Assembly (NCBI GenBank): GCA_900068845.1
Contig: CEFQ01000010.1
Span: 963,442 to 1,027,441 of the forward strand
Length of the DNA: 64,000 nucleotides
Source of the DNA: Enterobacter ludwigii
GTDB lineage: Bacteria > Pseudomonadota > Gammaproteobacteria > Enterobacterales > Enterobacteriaceae
Direction of reading: 5' to 3'
Below are positions 16,043 to 24,789 of the stretch, piece after piece; positions within the stretch are counted from its first letter, which is position 1, and each line of letters begins with the position of its first letter. The translations under genes were made by a program, and so were the position numbers. The notes beneath the pieces were generated by a model that was not told where the DNA came from, ran no database searches, and saw only the letters and a list, made by a program, of their open reading frames with translations.

Positions 16043-17563
16043 ATGAACACTGATCCTGCCTTTCTGTCGTTTCATGGCATTAGTAAAACCTTTCCCGGCG
16101 TGAAAGCACTGCAGGACATTTCGTTCAGCTGCCGTGCCGGTGAAGTACACGCGCTGATGGGGGAAAACGGTGCCGGTAAATCGACGCTGTTGAAGATCCT
16201 CAGCGGCAGCTACCAGCCGAGTGGTGGCGAGATTCGTATTAAGGGCCAGCCAAAGAGATTTAGCAACACGGTGGAGGCGCTGGATGCGGGCGTCGCCATC
16301 ATTTATCAGGAATTACATCTGATACCCGAAATGAGCGTGGCGGAGAATATCTATCTCGGTCAGTTGCCGCACAAACGCGGACTGGTTAATCGCAAACTGC
16401 TGCGTTATGAAGCCGGTTTACAGCTGAAAAATCTGGGGATGGATATCGATCCGGATATGCCGCTGAAATATCTGTCGCTTGGCCAGTGGCAGATGGTGGA
16501 GATTGCTAAAGCGCTGGCGCGCAATGCGCGCATCATCGCCTTTGATGAGCCAACCAGTTCACTGTCGGCGCGCGAGATCGATCATCTGTTTCGCGTGATT
16601 CGCCAGTTGCGTGAGCAGGGCCGCACCGTGCTGTACGTCTCGCATCGCATGGAGGAGATCTTTGCACTCAGTGATGCCATCACCGTGTTTAAAGATGGTC
16701 GCTACGTGCGCACCTTCACCGACATGAAAAACACCCACCACGACGATCTGGTGCAGGCGATGGTGGGACGCAATCTGGGGGATATTTACGGTTACGCGCC
16801 GCGAGAATTGGGCCCGGTGCGTCTGCAGCTGGACGCGGTAGAGGCAAAGGGCGTGCGTATGCCCATTTCGCTCACGGTGCGCGCCGGTGAAATCGTCGGC
16901 CTGTTTGGTTTGGTGGGCGCAGGGCGCAGCGAACTGATGAAAGGGCTGTTTGGTGCCACCAAACTGCGCGGGGGTACCGTGACGCTGGATGGCAAAAAGC
17001 TCAACATTCGCCAACCGATTGATGCTATTCGCGCCGGCATCATGCTGTGTCCGGAAGATCGCAAATCTGAGGGCATCATTCCGGTGCATTCGGTGCGCGA
17101 TAACATCAACATCAGCGCGCGTCGCCACAATCTCAACGCCGGTTGCCTGATCAAACCGAGCTGGGAGGCGAAAAACGCTGATATCCATATTCGTTCACTC
17201 AACATCAAAACGCCGGGTCCGCAGCAGTTGATCATGAACCTCTCCGGCGGCAACCAGCAGAAGGCGATTTTGGGCCGCTGGCTGTCGGAAGAGATGAACG
17301 TGATCATGCTGGATGAGCCTACGCGCGGCATTGACGTTGGTGCTAAACACGAAATCTACAACCTGATTTACCAACTGGCGAAGAAAGGGATTGCGGTGCT
17401 GTTTGCTTCCAGCGATCTGCCCGAAGTAATGGGATTGGCCGATCGCATCCTGGTGATGCGTGAAGGCGAAATCGCCGGTGAATTACCCCATGACACGGCC
17501 ACAGAGCAGCTGACGCTGAGCCTGGCGATGCCGAAAACAACGCAAGCGGCCGCCGTGGCCTGA
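16043..17563 (+). CDS. araG: AraG, arabinose ABC transporter ATPase
   Basis: Cytoplasmic double-NBD ATPase of the CUT2 arabinose importer, 506 residues. Walker A GENGAGKST is at 40-48, with signature LSLGQWQMVEIAKAL and Walker B IIAFDEPTSSLS. The second half has the degenerate P-loop GLVGAGRSE, LSGGNQQKAILGRW and IMLDEPTRGIDVG. AAGGAG precedes the ATG at 16043. It lies 17 bases upstream of araH. It resembles YtfR in architecture but belongs to the AraG branch by sequence and position. Confidence 0.97.
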   Translation: MNTDPAFLSFHGISKTFPGVKALQDISFSCRAGEVHALMGENGAGKSTLLKILSGSYQPSGGEIRIKGQPKRFSNTVEALDAGVAIIYQELHLIPEMSVAENIYLGQLPHKRGLVNRKLLRYEAGLQLKNLGMDIDPDMPLKYLSLGQWQMVEIAKALARNARIIAFDEPTSSLSAREIDHLFRVIRQLREQGRTVLYVSHRMEEIFALSDAITVFKDGRYVRTFTDMKNTHHDDLVQAMVGRNLGDIYGYAPRELGPVRLQLDAVEAKGVRMPISLTVRAGEIVGLFGLVGAGRSELMKGLFGATKLRGGTVTLDGKKLNIRQPIDAIRAGIMLCPEDRKSEGIIPVHSVRDNINISARRHNLNAGCLIKPSWEAKNADIHIRSLNIKTPGPQQLIMNLSGGNQQKAILGRWLSEEMNVIMLDEPTRGIDVGAKHEIYNLIYQLAKKGIAVLFASSDLPEVMGLADRILVMREGEIAGELPHDTATEQLTLSLAMPKTTQAAAVA

Positions 17564-17580
17564 TGTAAAGGAGAGCAATA

Positions 17581-18567
17581 ATGGCTTCATCTACCACTTC
17601 CAACACGCCACCGGTGCAGCGCAACGGGCTGCAACTTGGGCGGATTTGGGACAACTTCGGCATGCTGGTGGTGTTCGCACTGCTGTTTATCGTCTGTGCC
17701 ATTTTCGTGCCAAATTTTGGTTCCATTATCAATATGAAAGGGCTGGGCCTGGCGATGTCGATGTCCGGCATGGTGGCGTGCGGCATGCTGTTCTGCCTGG
17801 CCTCCGGTGACTTTGATCTCTCCGTGGCTTCCGTGATCGCCTGCGCTGGCGTGGTCACCGCAGTGGTGATCAACATGACCGAAAGTTTATGGATTGGCGT
17901 GGCAGCAGGTTTAGTACTTGGCATGGCAACCGGCTTTATTAACGGCTTCGTCATTGCCCGGCTGAAAATCAACGCCTTGATCACCACGCTGGCAACCATG
18001 CAGATTGTGCGCGGCCTGGCGTACATCTTCTCCGACGGCAAAGCGGTGGGAATTGAAGATGAGCGCTTCTTTACCCTCGGTTACGCCAACTGGCTCGGCG
18101 TGCCGGCACCCATCTGGCTCACCCTCGCTACCATGGTGCTGTTCGGTTTTCTGTTGAATAAAACCACCTTTGGCCGCAACACGCTGGCGATTGGCGGCAA
18201 CGAAGAAGCCGCGCGTCTGGCGGGTGTGCCGGTGGTGCGCACACGCATCATTATCTTCATCCTGTCCGGTTTAGTGTCGGCGGCGGCGGGTATCATTCTG
18301 GCTTCGCGCATGACCAGCGGCCAGCCAATGACCTCTCTCGGTTACGAGCTGATCGTGATTTCGGCTTGCGTACTGGGCGGCGTCTCGCTGAAAGGCGGCA
18401 TTGGCAAAATCTCTTATGTGGTGGCAGGCGTTTTGATCCTCGGCACCGTTGAGAATGCGATGAATTTATTGAATATCTCGCCGTTCTCACAGTATGTGGT
18501 GCGCGGTTTGATACTGTTAGCGGCGGTGATTTTTGACCGTTACAAACAGAAAAGTAAAGCCGCCTGA
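17581..18567 (+). CDS. araH: AraH, arabinose ABC transporter permease
   Basis: Integral membrane permease of the AraFGH importer, 328 residues with about ten hydrophobic segments. The CUT2 signature appears as LASGDFDLSVASVIACAGVV. The start is preceded by AAAGGAGAG. A single permease gene (likely acting as a homodimer) contrasts with the YtfT/YjfF pair of the neighbouring importer. A palindrome at 18578-18605 separates it from araC on the same strand. Confidence 0.97.
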   Translation: MASSTTSNTPPVQRNGLQLGRIWDNFGMLVVFALLFIVCAIFVPNFGSIINMKGLGLAMSMSGMVACGMLFCLASGDFDLSVASVIACAGVVTAVVINMTESLWIGVAAGLVLGMATGFINGFVIARLKINALITTLATMQIVRGLAYIFSDGKAVGIEDERFFTLGYANWLGVPAPIWLTLATMVLFGFLLNKTTFGRNTLAIGGNEEAARLAGVPVVRTRIIIFILSGLVSAAAGIILASRMTSGQPMTSLGYELIVISACVLGGVSLKGGIGKISYVVAGVLILGTVENAMNLLNISPFSQYVVRGLILLAAVIFDRYKQKSKAA

Positions 18568-18577
18568 TAACCAAGGC

Positions 18578-18605
18578 TGAGCGTGCCCGATGGCGGGCAT
18601 GCTCA
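18578..18605 (+). terminator. Hairpin between araH and araC, possible weak terminator
   Basis: TGAGCGTGCCCG / CGGGCATGCTCA form a near-perfect 12-bp stem with a 4-base loop, 10 bases after araH. No U-run follows, so it may be an attenuator, an mRNA stabiliser or part of the araC leader rather than a full terminator. Confidence 0.5.
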
Positions 18606-18634
18606 GTGCATTTCACGCGATAAGTGAGGGCAGT

Positions 18635-19552
18635 ATGTACCACCGTGAACCCCCAAGTGAGCAGCAGAATCCCTTATTACCGGGCTATGCGTTCAATGCC
18701 TGGCTGGTGGCCGGATTGACGCCGATTAATGCCAATGACGCGCTCGATTTCTTTATTGATCGTCCGCACGGCATGAAAGGCTACATTCTCAATTTGACCA
18801 TTAAAGGTCAGGGGCGGGTGTTTGATGGTGAATCCGCCTTCGACTGCGAACCGGGCGATTTGCTGCTGTTTCAACCAAAAACCCCGCACTACTATGGTCG
18901 CGCGCCAGACAGCCCGTGCTGGTTCCATCGCTGGGTCTATTTCCGTCCGCGTGCCTACTGGACCGATTGGTTGCAGTGGCAGGATGAAAGCCAGGGCGTG
19001 GGGCGCTTGCGTCTGTCGGAAGCGCAGCGTGCCGAGTTTGATCGCCTGTTCGCCAGCATTGAACAAACGCACAACTCTGGACGCCGCTTCGCCGAAGAGT
19101 TGGCGATGAACCTGCTGGAGCGTTTACTGCTGCGTGCGGTAGAAGAGGATCCGCGCAGCCATCAGCAAATACGCGATCCGCGCGTTATTGAAGCCTGTCA
19201 GTACGTCACCAACCATCTGGCAGGTGAAGTGAAGATTGAAGACGTAGCGCGCCATGTTTGCCTGTCGCCGTCACGCCTGGCGCATCTGTTTCGTGAGCAA
19301 ATGGGCATTAACCTGCTGCGCTGGCGTGAAGATCAGCGCGTGATTCGTGCCAAACTGCTGCTGCAAACCACCCAGGAACCGATTGCTTCCGTAGGGCGTG
19401 AAGTGGGTTACGATGACCAACTCTACTTCTCGCGTGTGTTCCGTAAACGCGTGGGTGTCAGTCCCAGCGACTTCCGCCGCCGCAGCCAGGATGCGCAGGA
19501 TGCATTAGTGGCTCATGAGAGCTGGCAATCCGCACGGAGTGCTATTTCCTGA
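18635..19552 (+). CDS. araC: AraC, arabinose-responsive transcriptional regulator
   Basis: Arabinose sensor that represses or activates the ara operons. It has 305 residues, 13 longer than E. coli AraC, mostly at the ends. The N-terminal arabinose-binding cupin includes LLPGYAFNAWLVAGLTPI, DFFIDRPHGMKGYILN and WVYFRPRAYW. The C-terminal pair of helix-turn-helix motifs includes VCLSPSRLAHLFREQMG and ASVGREVGYDDQLYFSRVFR. ATG 18635 was chosen for its GAGGG site. Here araC follows araFGH on the same strand, not divergent from araBAD as in E. coli. Confidence 0.95.
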   Translation: MYHREPPSEQQNPLLPGYAFNAWLVAGLTPINANDALDFFIDRPHGMKGYILNLTIKGQGRVFDGESAFDCEPGDLLLFQPKTPHYYGRAPDSPCWFHRWVYFRPRAYWTDWLQWQDESQGVGRLRLSEAQRAEFDRLFASIEQTHNSGRRFAEELAMNLLERLLLRAVEEDPRSHQQIRDPRVIEACQYVTNHLAGEVKIEDVARHVCLSPSRLAHLFREQMGINLLRWREDQRVIRAKLLLQTTQEPIASVGREVGYDDQLYFSRVFRKRVGVSPSDFRRRSQDAQDALVAHESWQSARSAIS

Positions 19553-19629
19553 GTTTTCAGGTGATTCCGCCTTGTTCTTATAGTCTGATTCGTCTTAAAT
19601 CAGTCAGGAAACGAACAAGAGGAATGAGA

Positions 19630-20670
19630 ATGAGCGATAAACTACGTGTCGGCCTAATCGGCTACGGTTTTGCCAGCAAAACCTTTCATGCACCCTTGAT
19701 CGCCGGTACGCCGGATGTTGAGCTGGCAGCGATCTCAAGCAGCGATGCCAGCAAAGTGCATGCTGACTGGCCGTCAGTGCAAGTGGTGTCCGATCCACAA
19801 GCGCTGCTGGATGATCCGACACTGCAACTGATTGTTATTCCGACCCCGAATGACACCCATTTCCCGTTAGCTAAAGCGGCCCTTAACGCCGGTAAACACG
19901 TGGTGGTGGATAAGCCCTTTACCGTGACGTTGTCACAAGCGCGTGAGTTGGATGCGCTGGCAAAAGCCAAAGGTCTGCTGCTGTCGGTGTTCCATAATCG
20001 TCGCTGGGACAGCGATTTCCTCACGCTGAAGTCTCTGCTGAACGACGGCACGCTGGGGGAAGTGCGTTATTTCGAATCCCACTTTGACCGTTTCCGCCCA
20101 GAAGTACGTCAACGCTGGCGTGAAATGAAAGGTGCGGGCAGCGGCATTTGGTTTGATCTTGGACCGCACGTGTTGGATCAGGCGCTGCAGCTGTTTGGCA
20201 CGCCAGTTGCCATCAACGTGGATATGGCGGAACTGCGCCCGGGCGCGCAAACCACCGATTACTTCCATGCCGTGTTGACCTATCCAACGCGCCGTGTGGT
20301 GTTGCACGCCAGCATGCTGGTGGCGGCGGAATCCGCGCGCTTTGTGGTGCATGGCACGCGCGGCAGCTACGTGAAATACGGCCTCGATCCGCAGGAAGAT
20401 CGTCTGAAAGCGGGTGAACGTCCGCCGCAGGAAGATTGGGGCTACGACATGCGCAACGGTACGCTGACGCTGGCGGAAGGCGATGTGATGGTGGAGAAAG
20501 AGTTACTGACGCTGCCGGGTAACTATCCGGCGTACTACGCAGGAATTCGTGATGCGATTGCCGGTACAGGTGCCAATCCGGTACAGGCAGAAGAGGCCAT
20601 TCAGGTGATGGAGTTGATCGAGCTGGGCTTGCAGTCCGCCGAGAAGCGCCAGACCATGTCACTGCGATAA
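19630..20670 (+). CDS. ydgJ: YdgJ, Gfo/Idh/MocA-family oxidoreductase
   Basis: Predicted NAD(P)-dependent oxidoreductase of unknown substrate, 346 residues. The N-terminal Rossmann motif is GLIGYGFASKTFH. The family's cofactor-binding Glu/Lys segment is VVVDKPFTVT, and the C-terminal domain carries WFDLGPHVLDQAL with the typical histidine. ATG 19630 has GAGGA 7 bases upstream. Its place next to add matches E. coli. It ends just before a class B REP and a terminator-type class C REP shared with the convergent add gene. Confidence 0.93.
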   Translation: MSDKLRVGLIGYGFASKTFHAPLIAGTPDVELAAISSSDASKVHADWPSVQVVSDPQALLDDPTLQLIVIPTPNDTHFPLAKAALNAGKHVVVDKPFTVTLSQARELDALAKAKGLLLSVFHNRRWDSDFLTLKSLLNDGTLGEVRYFESHFDRFRPEVRQRWREMKGAGSGIWFDLGPHVLDQALQLFGTPVAINVDMAELRPGAQTTDYFHAVLTYPTRRVVLHASMLVAAESARFVVHGTRGSYVKYGLDPQEDRLKAGERPPQEDWGYDMRNGTLTLAEGDVMVEKELLTLPGNYPAYYAGIRDAIAGTGANPVQAEEAIQVMELIELGLQSAEKRQTMSLR

Positions 20671-20679
20671 TTCAGTATC

Positions 20680-20703
20680 GGTCGCCATGAATGGCGACCC
20701 TAC
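20680..20703 (-). repeat. Class B GTAG-REP (reverse orientation)
   Basis: Palindrome GGTCGCCATGAATGGCGACC at 20680-20699 followed by CTAC (20700-20703), so GTAG precedes the hairpin on the minus strand. Confidence 0.85.
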
Positions 20704-20711
20704 ATTAAAAG

Positions 20712-20736
20712 GTGCGCATTGATGCGCACTTTTTTT
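20712..20736 (+). terminator. Class C REP acting as terminator between ydgJ and add
   Basis: GTGCGCAT-TG-ATGCGCAC followed by seven T residues; the run overlaps the add stop codon region. It is the same palindrome family as 49970-49987 and 51155-51174, here with a U-run that makes a rho-independent terminator for ydgJ. Confidence 0.8.
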
Positions 20737-21733
20737 ATCCCGCCACGCGTGCGCGCAGCGCGGCTTTCTCTGCATCACTCAGGAACGCGATGGTCACGCC
20801 ATTATCCTGTGCCTGACGCATCTCTTCCGCCGTCAATCCTGCTTGCGGTGCCGCGACTTCATATTCGTGTGCTAGCTCTACGCCCTGTACGGCTGGATCG
20901 TCCGTGTTAATGGTGGCGAGAATGCCATGCTGCAAGAAGGTTTTCAGCGGATGGCTACTCAGCGACGAAACAGTACTGGTTTGAATATTCGACGTCAGGC
21001 AAGACTCAATACCAATGCGTTGCTCGGCGAGGAAATCCATCAGCGCGCGATCTTCAATCGCCTTAACGCCGTGACCAATACGCTCAGCGCCCAGCTCGCG
21101 AATCGCTTGCCAGATACTTTCCGGGCCTGCCGCTTCACCGGCATGGACGGTAATGCGGAAACCAGCATCACGCGCACGATTAAAGTGGCTGAGGAATTCG
21201 CTGCCTGGGAAACCTAACTCGTCACCGGCCAAATCAACAGCGGTGATGCCATCGCGATGCGCCAGCAAACCTTCCAGTTCACGCAGGCAGGCTTCATCGC
21301 CAAAGGTTCGGCTCATGATACCGGTCAAGCGCACATCGACGCCGTATTGCTGAATGCCGGCACGCACGCCATCGATCACCGCTTCAACTACGCCTGCAAT
21401 CGGCAGTTGATGCGTCATCGCCATATAGCCCGGTGAGAAACGCAGCTCGGCATAGTGAATACCGGCGCGCGCCGCGTCTTCTACGTTTTCCAGCGCGATA
21501 CGACGACAGGCATCAAGGTCGCCCAGCACCTTCACGCCCCAATCGAGTTTCTGCAGGAAGCTCACCAGATCCGGTTCATTGGCGGTGACCTGCACATGCG
21601 GACGCAAGGCATCCAGCGAGTCAGCGGGGAGCGCAAGATTGTGCTGACGACCTAAATCAAGAATGGTTTGTGCGCGGATATTGCCATCAAGGTGGCGGTG
21701 AATGTCGGTAAGGGGGAGTTTTAGATCAATCAT
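20735..21733 (-). CDS. add: Adenosine deaminase
   Basis: Hydrolyses adenosine and deoxyadenosine to inosine and deoxyinosine plus ammonia in purine salvage. It has 332 residues. Zinc ligands and catalytic residues are in place: H12 and H14 (DIHRHLDGN), HAGEA with H197 and E200, H221 (RIGHG), and D278-D279 (NTDDP). The start MIDLKLPLTDIHRH is standard. It is convergent with ydgJ and upstream of the mal cluster, as in E. coli. Its stop codon overlaps the U-run of the ydgJ terminator. Confidence 0.98.
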   Translation of the reverse strand: MIDLKLPLTDIHRHLDGNIRAQTILDLGRQHNLALPADSLDALRPHVQVTANEPDLVSFLQKLDWGVKVLGDLDACRRIALENVEDAARAGIHYAELRFSPGYMAMTHQLPIAGVVEAVIDGVRAGIQQYGVDVRLTGIMSRTFGDEACLRELEGLLAHRDGITAVDLAGDELGFPGSEFLSHFNRARDAGFRITVHAGEAAGPESIWQAIRELGAERIGHGVKAIEDRALMDFLAEQRIGIESCLTSNIQTSTVSSLSSHPLKTFLQHGILATINTDDPAVQGVELAHEYEVAAPQAGLTAEEMRQAQDNGVTIAFLSDAEKAALRARVAG

Positions 21734-21820
21734 GGCGCACTCGCTTAAGTTTCATAAAGTGCAGAGGATTATAAAAACATCTTGCGCAACAGCGCCAGCG
21801 ATTTGCGCAAACAGTAAAAC

Positions 21821-21843
21821 GGATGCTGAATTAATCAGCATCC
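21821..21843 (-). terminator. Terminator of malXY
   Basis: Stem GGATGCTGA / TCAGCATCC around 5 bases, 9 bases past the malY stop. On the minus strand it is followed by GTTTTACTG, a short U-run. Confidence 0.7.
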
Positions 21844-21851
21844 GTCGCATT

Positions 21852-23030
21852 TCAGAACGATTTTAACGCGGCGATCAGGCGATCCAGTCCATCATCCAGT
21901 TTGCTACGCGGGCAACCGGCGTTGAGACGCAAATAACCGCGACTCGCGGCACCGTAGGTTGAACCGGGCATGATCGCCACTTTGTGTTGATGAATCAGAC
22001 GCTGTTGCAGCGCCTGTTCGTCAAGGCCAAGCGGATTGAGATCGATCCACGCCAGGTATGTCGCCGCTGGCGGCTGCCAATTGAGTTGCGGAAACGCCGC
22101 ATTCAGTCGCTGCGCGATATGCTGCAGGTTGCCACGCAAATAAGCGCGCAGCGCATCCAGCCACGGCGCACCATCGCGATAAGCCGCGATGGTGGCAGCA
22201 AGCGCCATTATCGCCGGTGAGGATAAGCCATCCTGTTGCTTCAACGCATGTAACCAAGCCTGACGATCGCGCTCATCGGGAATCATGCCCCACGCGCCGG
22301 TCAGCGCCGGAATATTGAAGCTCTTGGATGCCGAGGTAAACAACGCCCAGGCGGATTCCGCAACCTGGCTCCACGGCGTATGCTGCACATCGCTCAGCAC
22401 CATATCCATGTGAATTTCATCGCTGATAACCTTCACCCCATGCCTGGCACACAGCGCCGCCATCTTACGCAATTCGTCTTCATGCCACACTTTACCGCTG
22501 GGATTGTGCGGACTGCACAACAGCATGACTTTGCAGCGCGGCCGCGCCAGCAGGCGTTCAAGCTGTGCCATGTCGCACACCCATTCGTTGCCGTGACGCT
22601 GTAACGGCAGCGCCAGCACACGGCGCTGATTGCCAGTGATGGTGTGATAAAAGGCATCGTAAGCGGGCGTGTGAATCAGCACTTCATCGTCCGGCTGCGT
22701 CCAGTGGCGCAACAATTGCGCCACCATGTAGATCACTGACGGGCCATAAACGAGTGATTCAGCCGGGACTTCAGTAGCAAAACGGCTGTGCATCCAGTGC
22801 TGAAGTGCGGAGATAAACTCATCATGCTGCCAGCGGCTGTATCCAAATACACCGTGCGTAAGCCGCTGTTGCAGGGCTTCAATGATGCAAGGCGCGGTGG
22901 CGAAGTCCATGTCGGAAATCGTGAACGGCAGCAAGTCCGCCACGCCAAAACGGTCGGCAACGAAATCCCACTGCGTACACCAGCTGCCGTGACGATCCAC
23001 CACGCTGTTGAAATCGAAATCCTGCATCAT
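21852..23030 (-). CDS. malY: MalY, PLP-dependent C-S lyase and maltose-regulon modulator
   Basis: Fold-type I PLP enzyme with cystathionine beta-lyase activity; E. coli MalY also inhibits MalT directly. It has 392 residues. The PLP lysine lies in TSASKSFNIPAL, the cofactor-binding Asp in VISDEIHMDMV, and the C-terminal carboxylate-binding Arg in GYLRLNAGCPRSKL. It overlaps the last base of malX by 1 bp (TAATG), so it is translationally coupled. Control by MalI is expected from the operators at 24663-24758. Confidence 0.96.
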   Translation of the reverse strand: MMQDFDFNSVVDRHGSWCTQWDFVADRFGVADLLPFTISDMDFATAPCIIEALQQRLTHGVFGYSRWQHDEFISALQHWMHSRFATEVPAESLVYGPSVIYMVAQLLRHWTQPDDEVLIHTPAYDAFYHTITGNQRRVLALPLQRHGNEWVCDMAQLERLLARPRCKVMLLCSPHNPSGKVWHEDELRKMAALCARHGVKVISDEIHMDMVLSDVQHTPWSQVAESAWALFTSASKSFNIPALTGAWGMIPDERDRQAWLHALKQQDGLSSPAIMALAATIAAYRDGAPWLDALRAYLRGNLQHIAQRLNAAFPQLNWQPPAATYLAWIDLNPLGLDEQALQQRLIHQHKVAIMPGSTYGAASRGYLRLNAGCPRSKLDDGLDRLIAALKSF

Positions 23031-24616
23031 TACACCGTCGCGCTCATCAGGTGCGCCATTTCATCTTTGACGGACTGCACCTGCGGACCCATCACCACCT
23101 GCAGATTGGTGGCATTGACATGCACCACGCCAATTGCGCCATTGGCTTTCAGTGTCGCATCATCCACCTTGCTCATATCGACTACGGTAATGCGCAGACG
23201 GGTCAGGCAGTTATCCAGGGACGCGATGTTCTCCACACCGCCCAGCGCTGACAGAATCGCCGGGGTGTTAAAGCCGGATTTACCGACAGCCGCGCGATTA
23301 ACCTGCTGCGCCACGCTGTTACTTTCCACTTCGCGGCCTGGCGTTTTGATATTGAAGTGACTGATAGCAAAACGGAAGATGGCGTAATAACCCACGAACC
23401 ACACCGCAGCAATCACGGGTACCCAATACCATTTGGTGGAGAGGCCGTGCAACACGCCGAAGACGAAGAAGTCGATGACGTTGCCGTCAGTGTTACCGAT
23501 GGTGACGCCCAGCATCGCCATCACGGTGAAGCCTAAACCGGTCAACAGCGCGTGGATCAGATACAGCACCGGTGCGACGAACAAGAACAGGAATTCCAGC
23601 GGTTCAGTGGTTCCGCCCACCACACAAGCCACCACGCCGGAAATCAGCAGGCCTTTAATTTTGTGACGGTTTTCCGGACGGGCGCAGTGATACATCGCTA
23701 ATGCCGCACCCGGTAAACCACCGAGGAAGGCCGGCATTTTACCTTGTGACAGGAAGCGCGTGGCGCTCTCGGCAAAGCCGTGTGTATCGGCACAAGCCAG
23801 CTGCGCCTGGAAGATGGTTAACGCGCCGCTGACACTTTTGCCGCACACGTCCAGCGTACCGCCCGCATCGGTAAAGCGGATGATCGCCACCAAAATATGC
23901 TGCAAGCCAAACGGCAGCAGCAGGCGTTCGCCGGTACCGAAGATCATCGGACCAAATTCCCCTGCGCTGTTAATTACCCAGCCGAGGCCGGTAATGGCGC
24001 GAGCGAAGAAGGGCCAAATCAGTGGAACCACCAGACCCAGCACGCCCATTGCCATCGCCGTGACGATCGGGACAAAGCGTGTGCCGCCAAAGAATGCCAA
24101 CGCATCCGGTAGACGAATGTTGTGGAAGCGCTCATGCAGCCAGAACACCACGATACCGACAATTACCGCACCGAGAATACCGGTGTCGATTGACTGAATG
24201 CCGAGAATATTTTGTACGTTATTGGCTTTCAGCACCGCCGCATCGGTAGTGGGCAGAATGCCGTTGATGTTGAGCCAGAAGTTTATGCTCAGGTTCAGTA
24301 CCGCATAGCCAACGAAGCCGGCAAACGCCGCCACGCCTTTGTTCTCACGCGCCATCCCGAGAGGAATGGCAATCGCAAACATCACCGGCAGATAGCTGAA
24401 GGCAAATGAACCGATCTTCGCCAGCCAGATAAACAGATATTGCAGCAACGGCTGATCCAGCAAGGGAATCAGCGTCAGGACGTCATGACTGCTGAGTGAA
24501 CTGCCGATCCCCAGCAAAATGCCGCAAAACGACAGCAGGGCAACGGGCAACATAAAGGTTTTACCCAGACTTTGGAAAAACTCCCAAAGTGACATTTTGG
24601 GGCGACTGGCGGACAT
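23030..24616 (-). CDS. malX: MalX, PTS EIIBC component (maltose/glucose type)
   Basis: PTS membrane transporter able to take glucose and maltose in E. coli, natural substrate unclear. It has 528 residues. The N-terminal EIIC domain has about ten membrane spans with GTGERLLLPFGLQHIL and GGTTEPLEF. The C-terminal EIIB domain carries the phosphorylated cysteine in LDNCLTRLR. ATG 24616 was chosen because AGGAG precedes it and MSASRPKMSLWEFFQSLGKTF matches the E. coli N-terminus. An upstream ATG adds 14 poorly supported residues. It is divergent from malI. Confidence 0.96.
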   Translation of the reverse strand: MSASRPKMSLWEFFQSLGKTFMLPVALLSFCGILLGIGSSLSSHDVLTLIPLLDQPLLQYLFIWLAKIGSFAFSYLPVMFAIAIPLGMARENKGVAAFAGFVGYAVLNLSINFWLNINGILPTTDAAVLKANNVQNILGIQSIDTGILGAVIVGIVVFWLHERFHNIRLPDALAFFGGTRFVPIVTAMAMGVLGLVVPLIWPFFARAITGLGWVINSAGEFGPMIFGTGERLLLPFGLQHILVAIIRFTDAGGTLDVCGKSVSGALTIFQAQLACADTHGFAESATRFLSQGKMPAFLGGLPGAALAMYHCARPENRHKIKGLLISGVVACVVGGTTEPLEFLFLFVAPVLYLIHALLTGLGFTVMAMLGVTIGNTDGNVIDFFVFGVLHGLSTKWYWVPVIAAVWFVGYYAIFRFAISHFNIKTPGREVESNSVAQQVNRAAVGKSGFNTPAILSALGGVENIASLDNCLTRLRITVVDMSKVDDATLKANGAIGVVHVNATNLQVVMGPQVQSVKDEMAHLMSATV

Positions 24617-24662
24617 AGACTCTCCTGGCAATAAAGTGAAAGGCTTCAATGAGGTCAAGGAT

Positions 24663-24678
24663 GATAAAACGTTTTACC
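24663..24678. promoter_or_regulatory. MalI operator, malX side
   Basis: GATAAAACGTTTTACC differs at only two positions from the E. coli MalI operator (GATAAAACGTTTTATC). It is 47 bases upstream of the malX start. Confidence 0.85.
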
Positions 24679-24687
24679 ACTTATTTT

Positions 24688-24703
24688 TGTGGCTATAATC
24701 ACA
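24688..24703. promoter_or_regulatory. CRP site between malX and malI
   Basis: TGTGG-CTATAA-TCACA has correct 6-base spacing and one mismatch to TGTGA-N6-TCACA. CRP control of malX and malI is known in E. coli, and the position between the two MalI operators fits that layout. Confidence 0.75.
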
Positions 24704-24742
24704 AAGAGTGACTAATTGCAGACTTTATTTTTGGTGGAATCA

Positions 24743-24758
24743 GTGTAACGTTTTACCT
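24743..24758. promoter_or_regulatory. MalI operator, malI side
   Basis: GTGTAACGTTTTACCT shares the core AACGTTTTAC with the malX-side operator. It is 32 bases upstream of the malI start, giving the two-operator layout of E. coli malI-malX and implying autoregulation. Confidence 0.7.
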
Positions 24759-24789
24759 CTTTGGATTTGGACGTCGGTAACGGAACACT

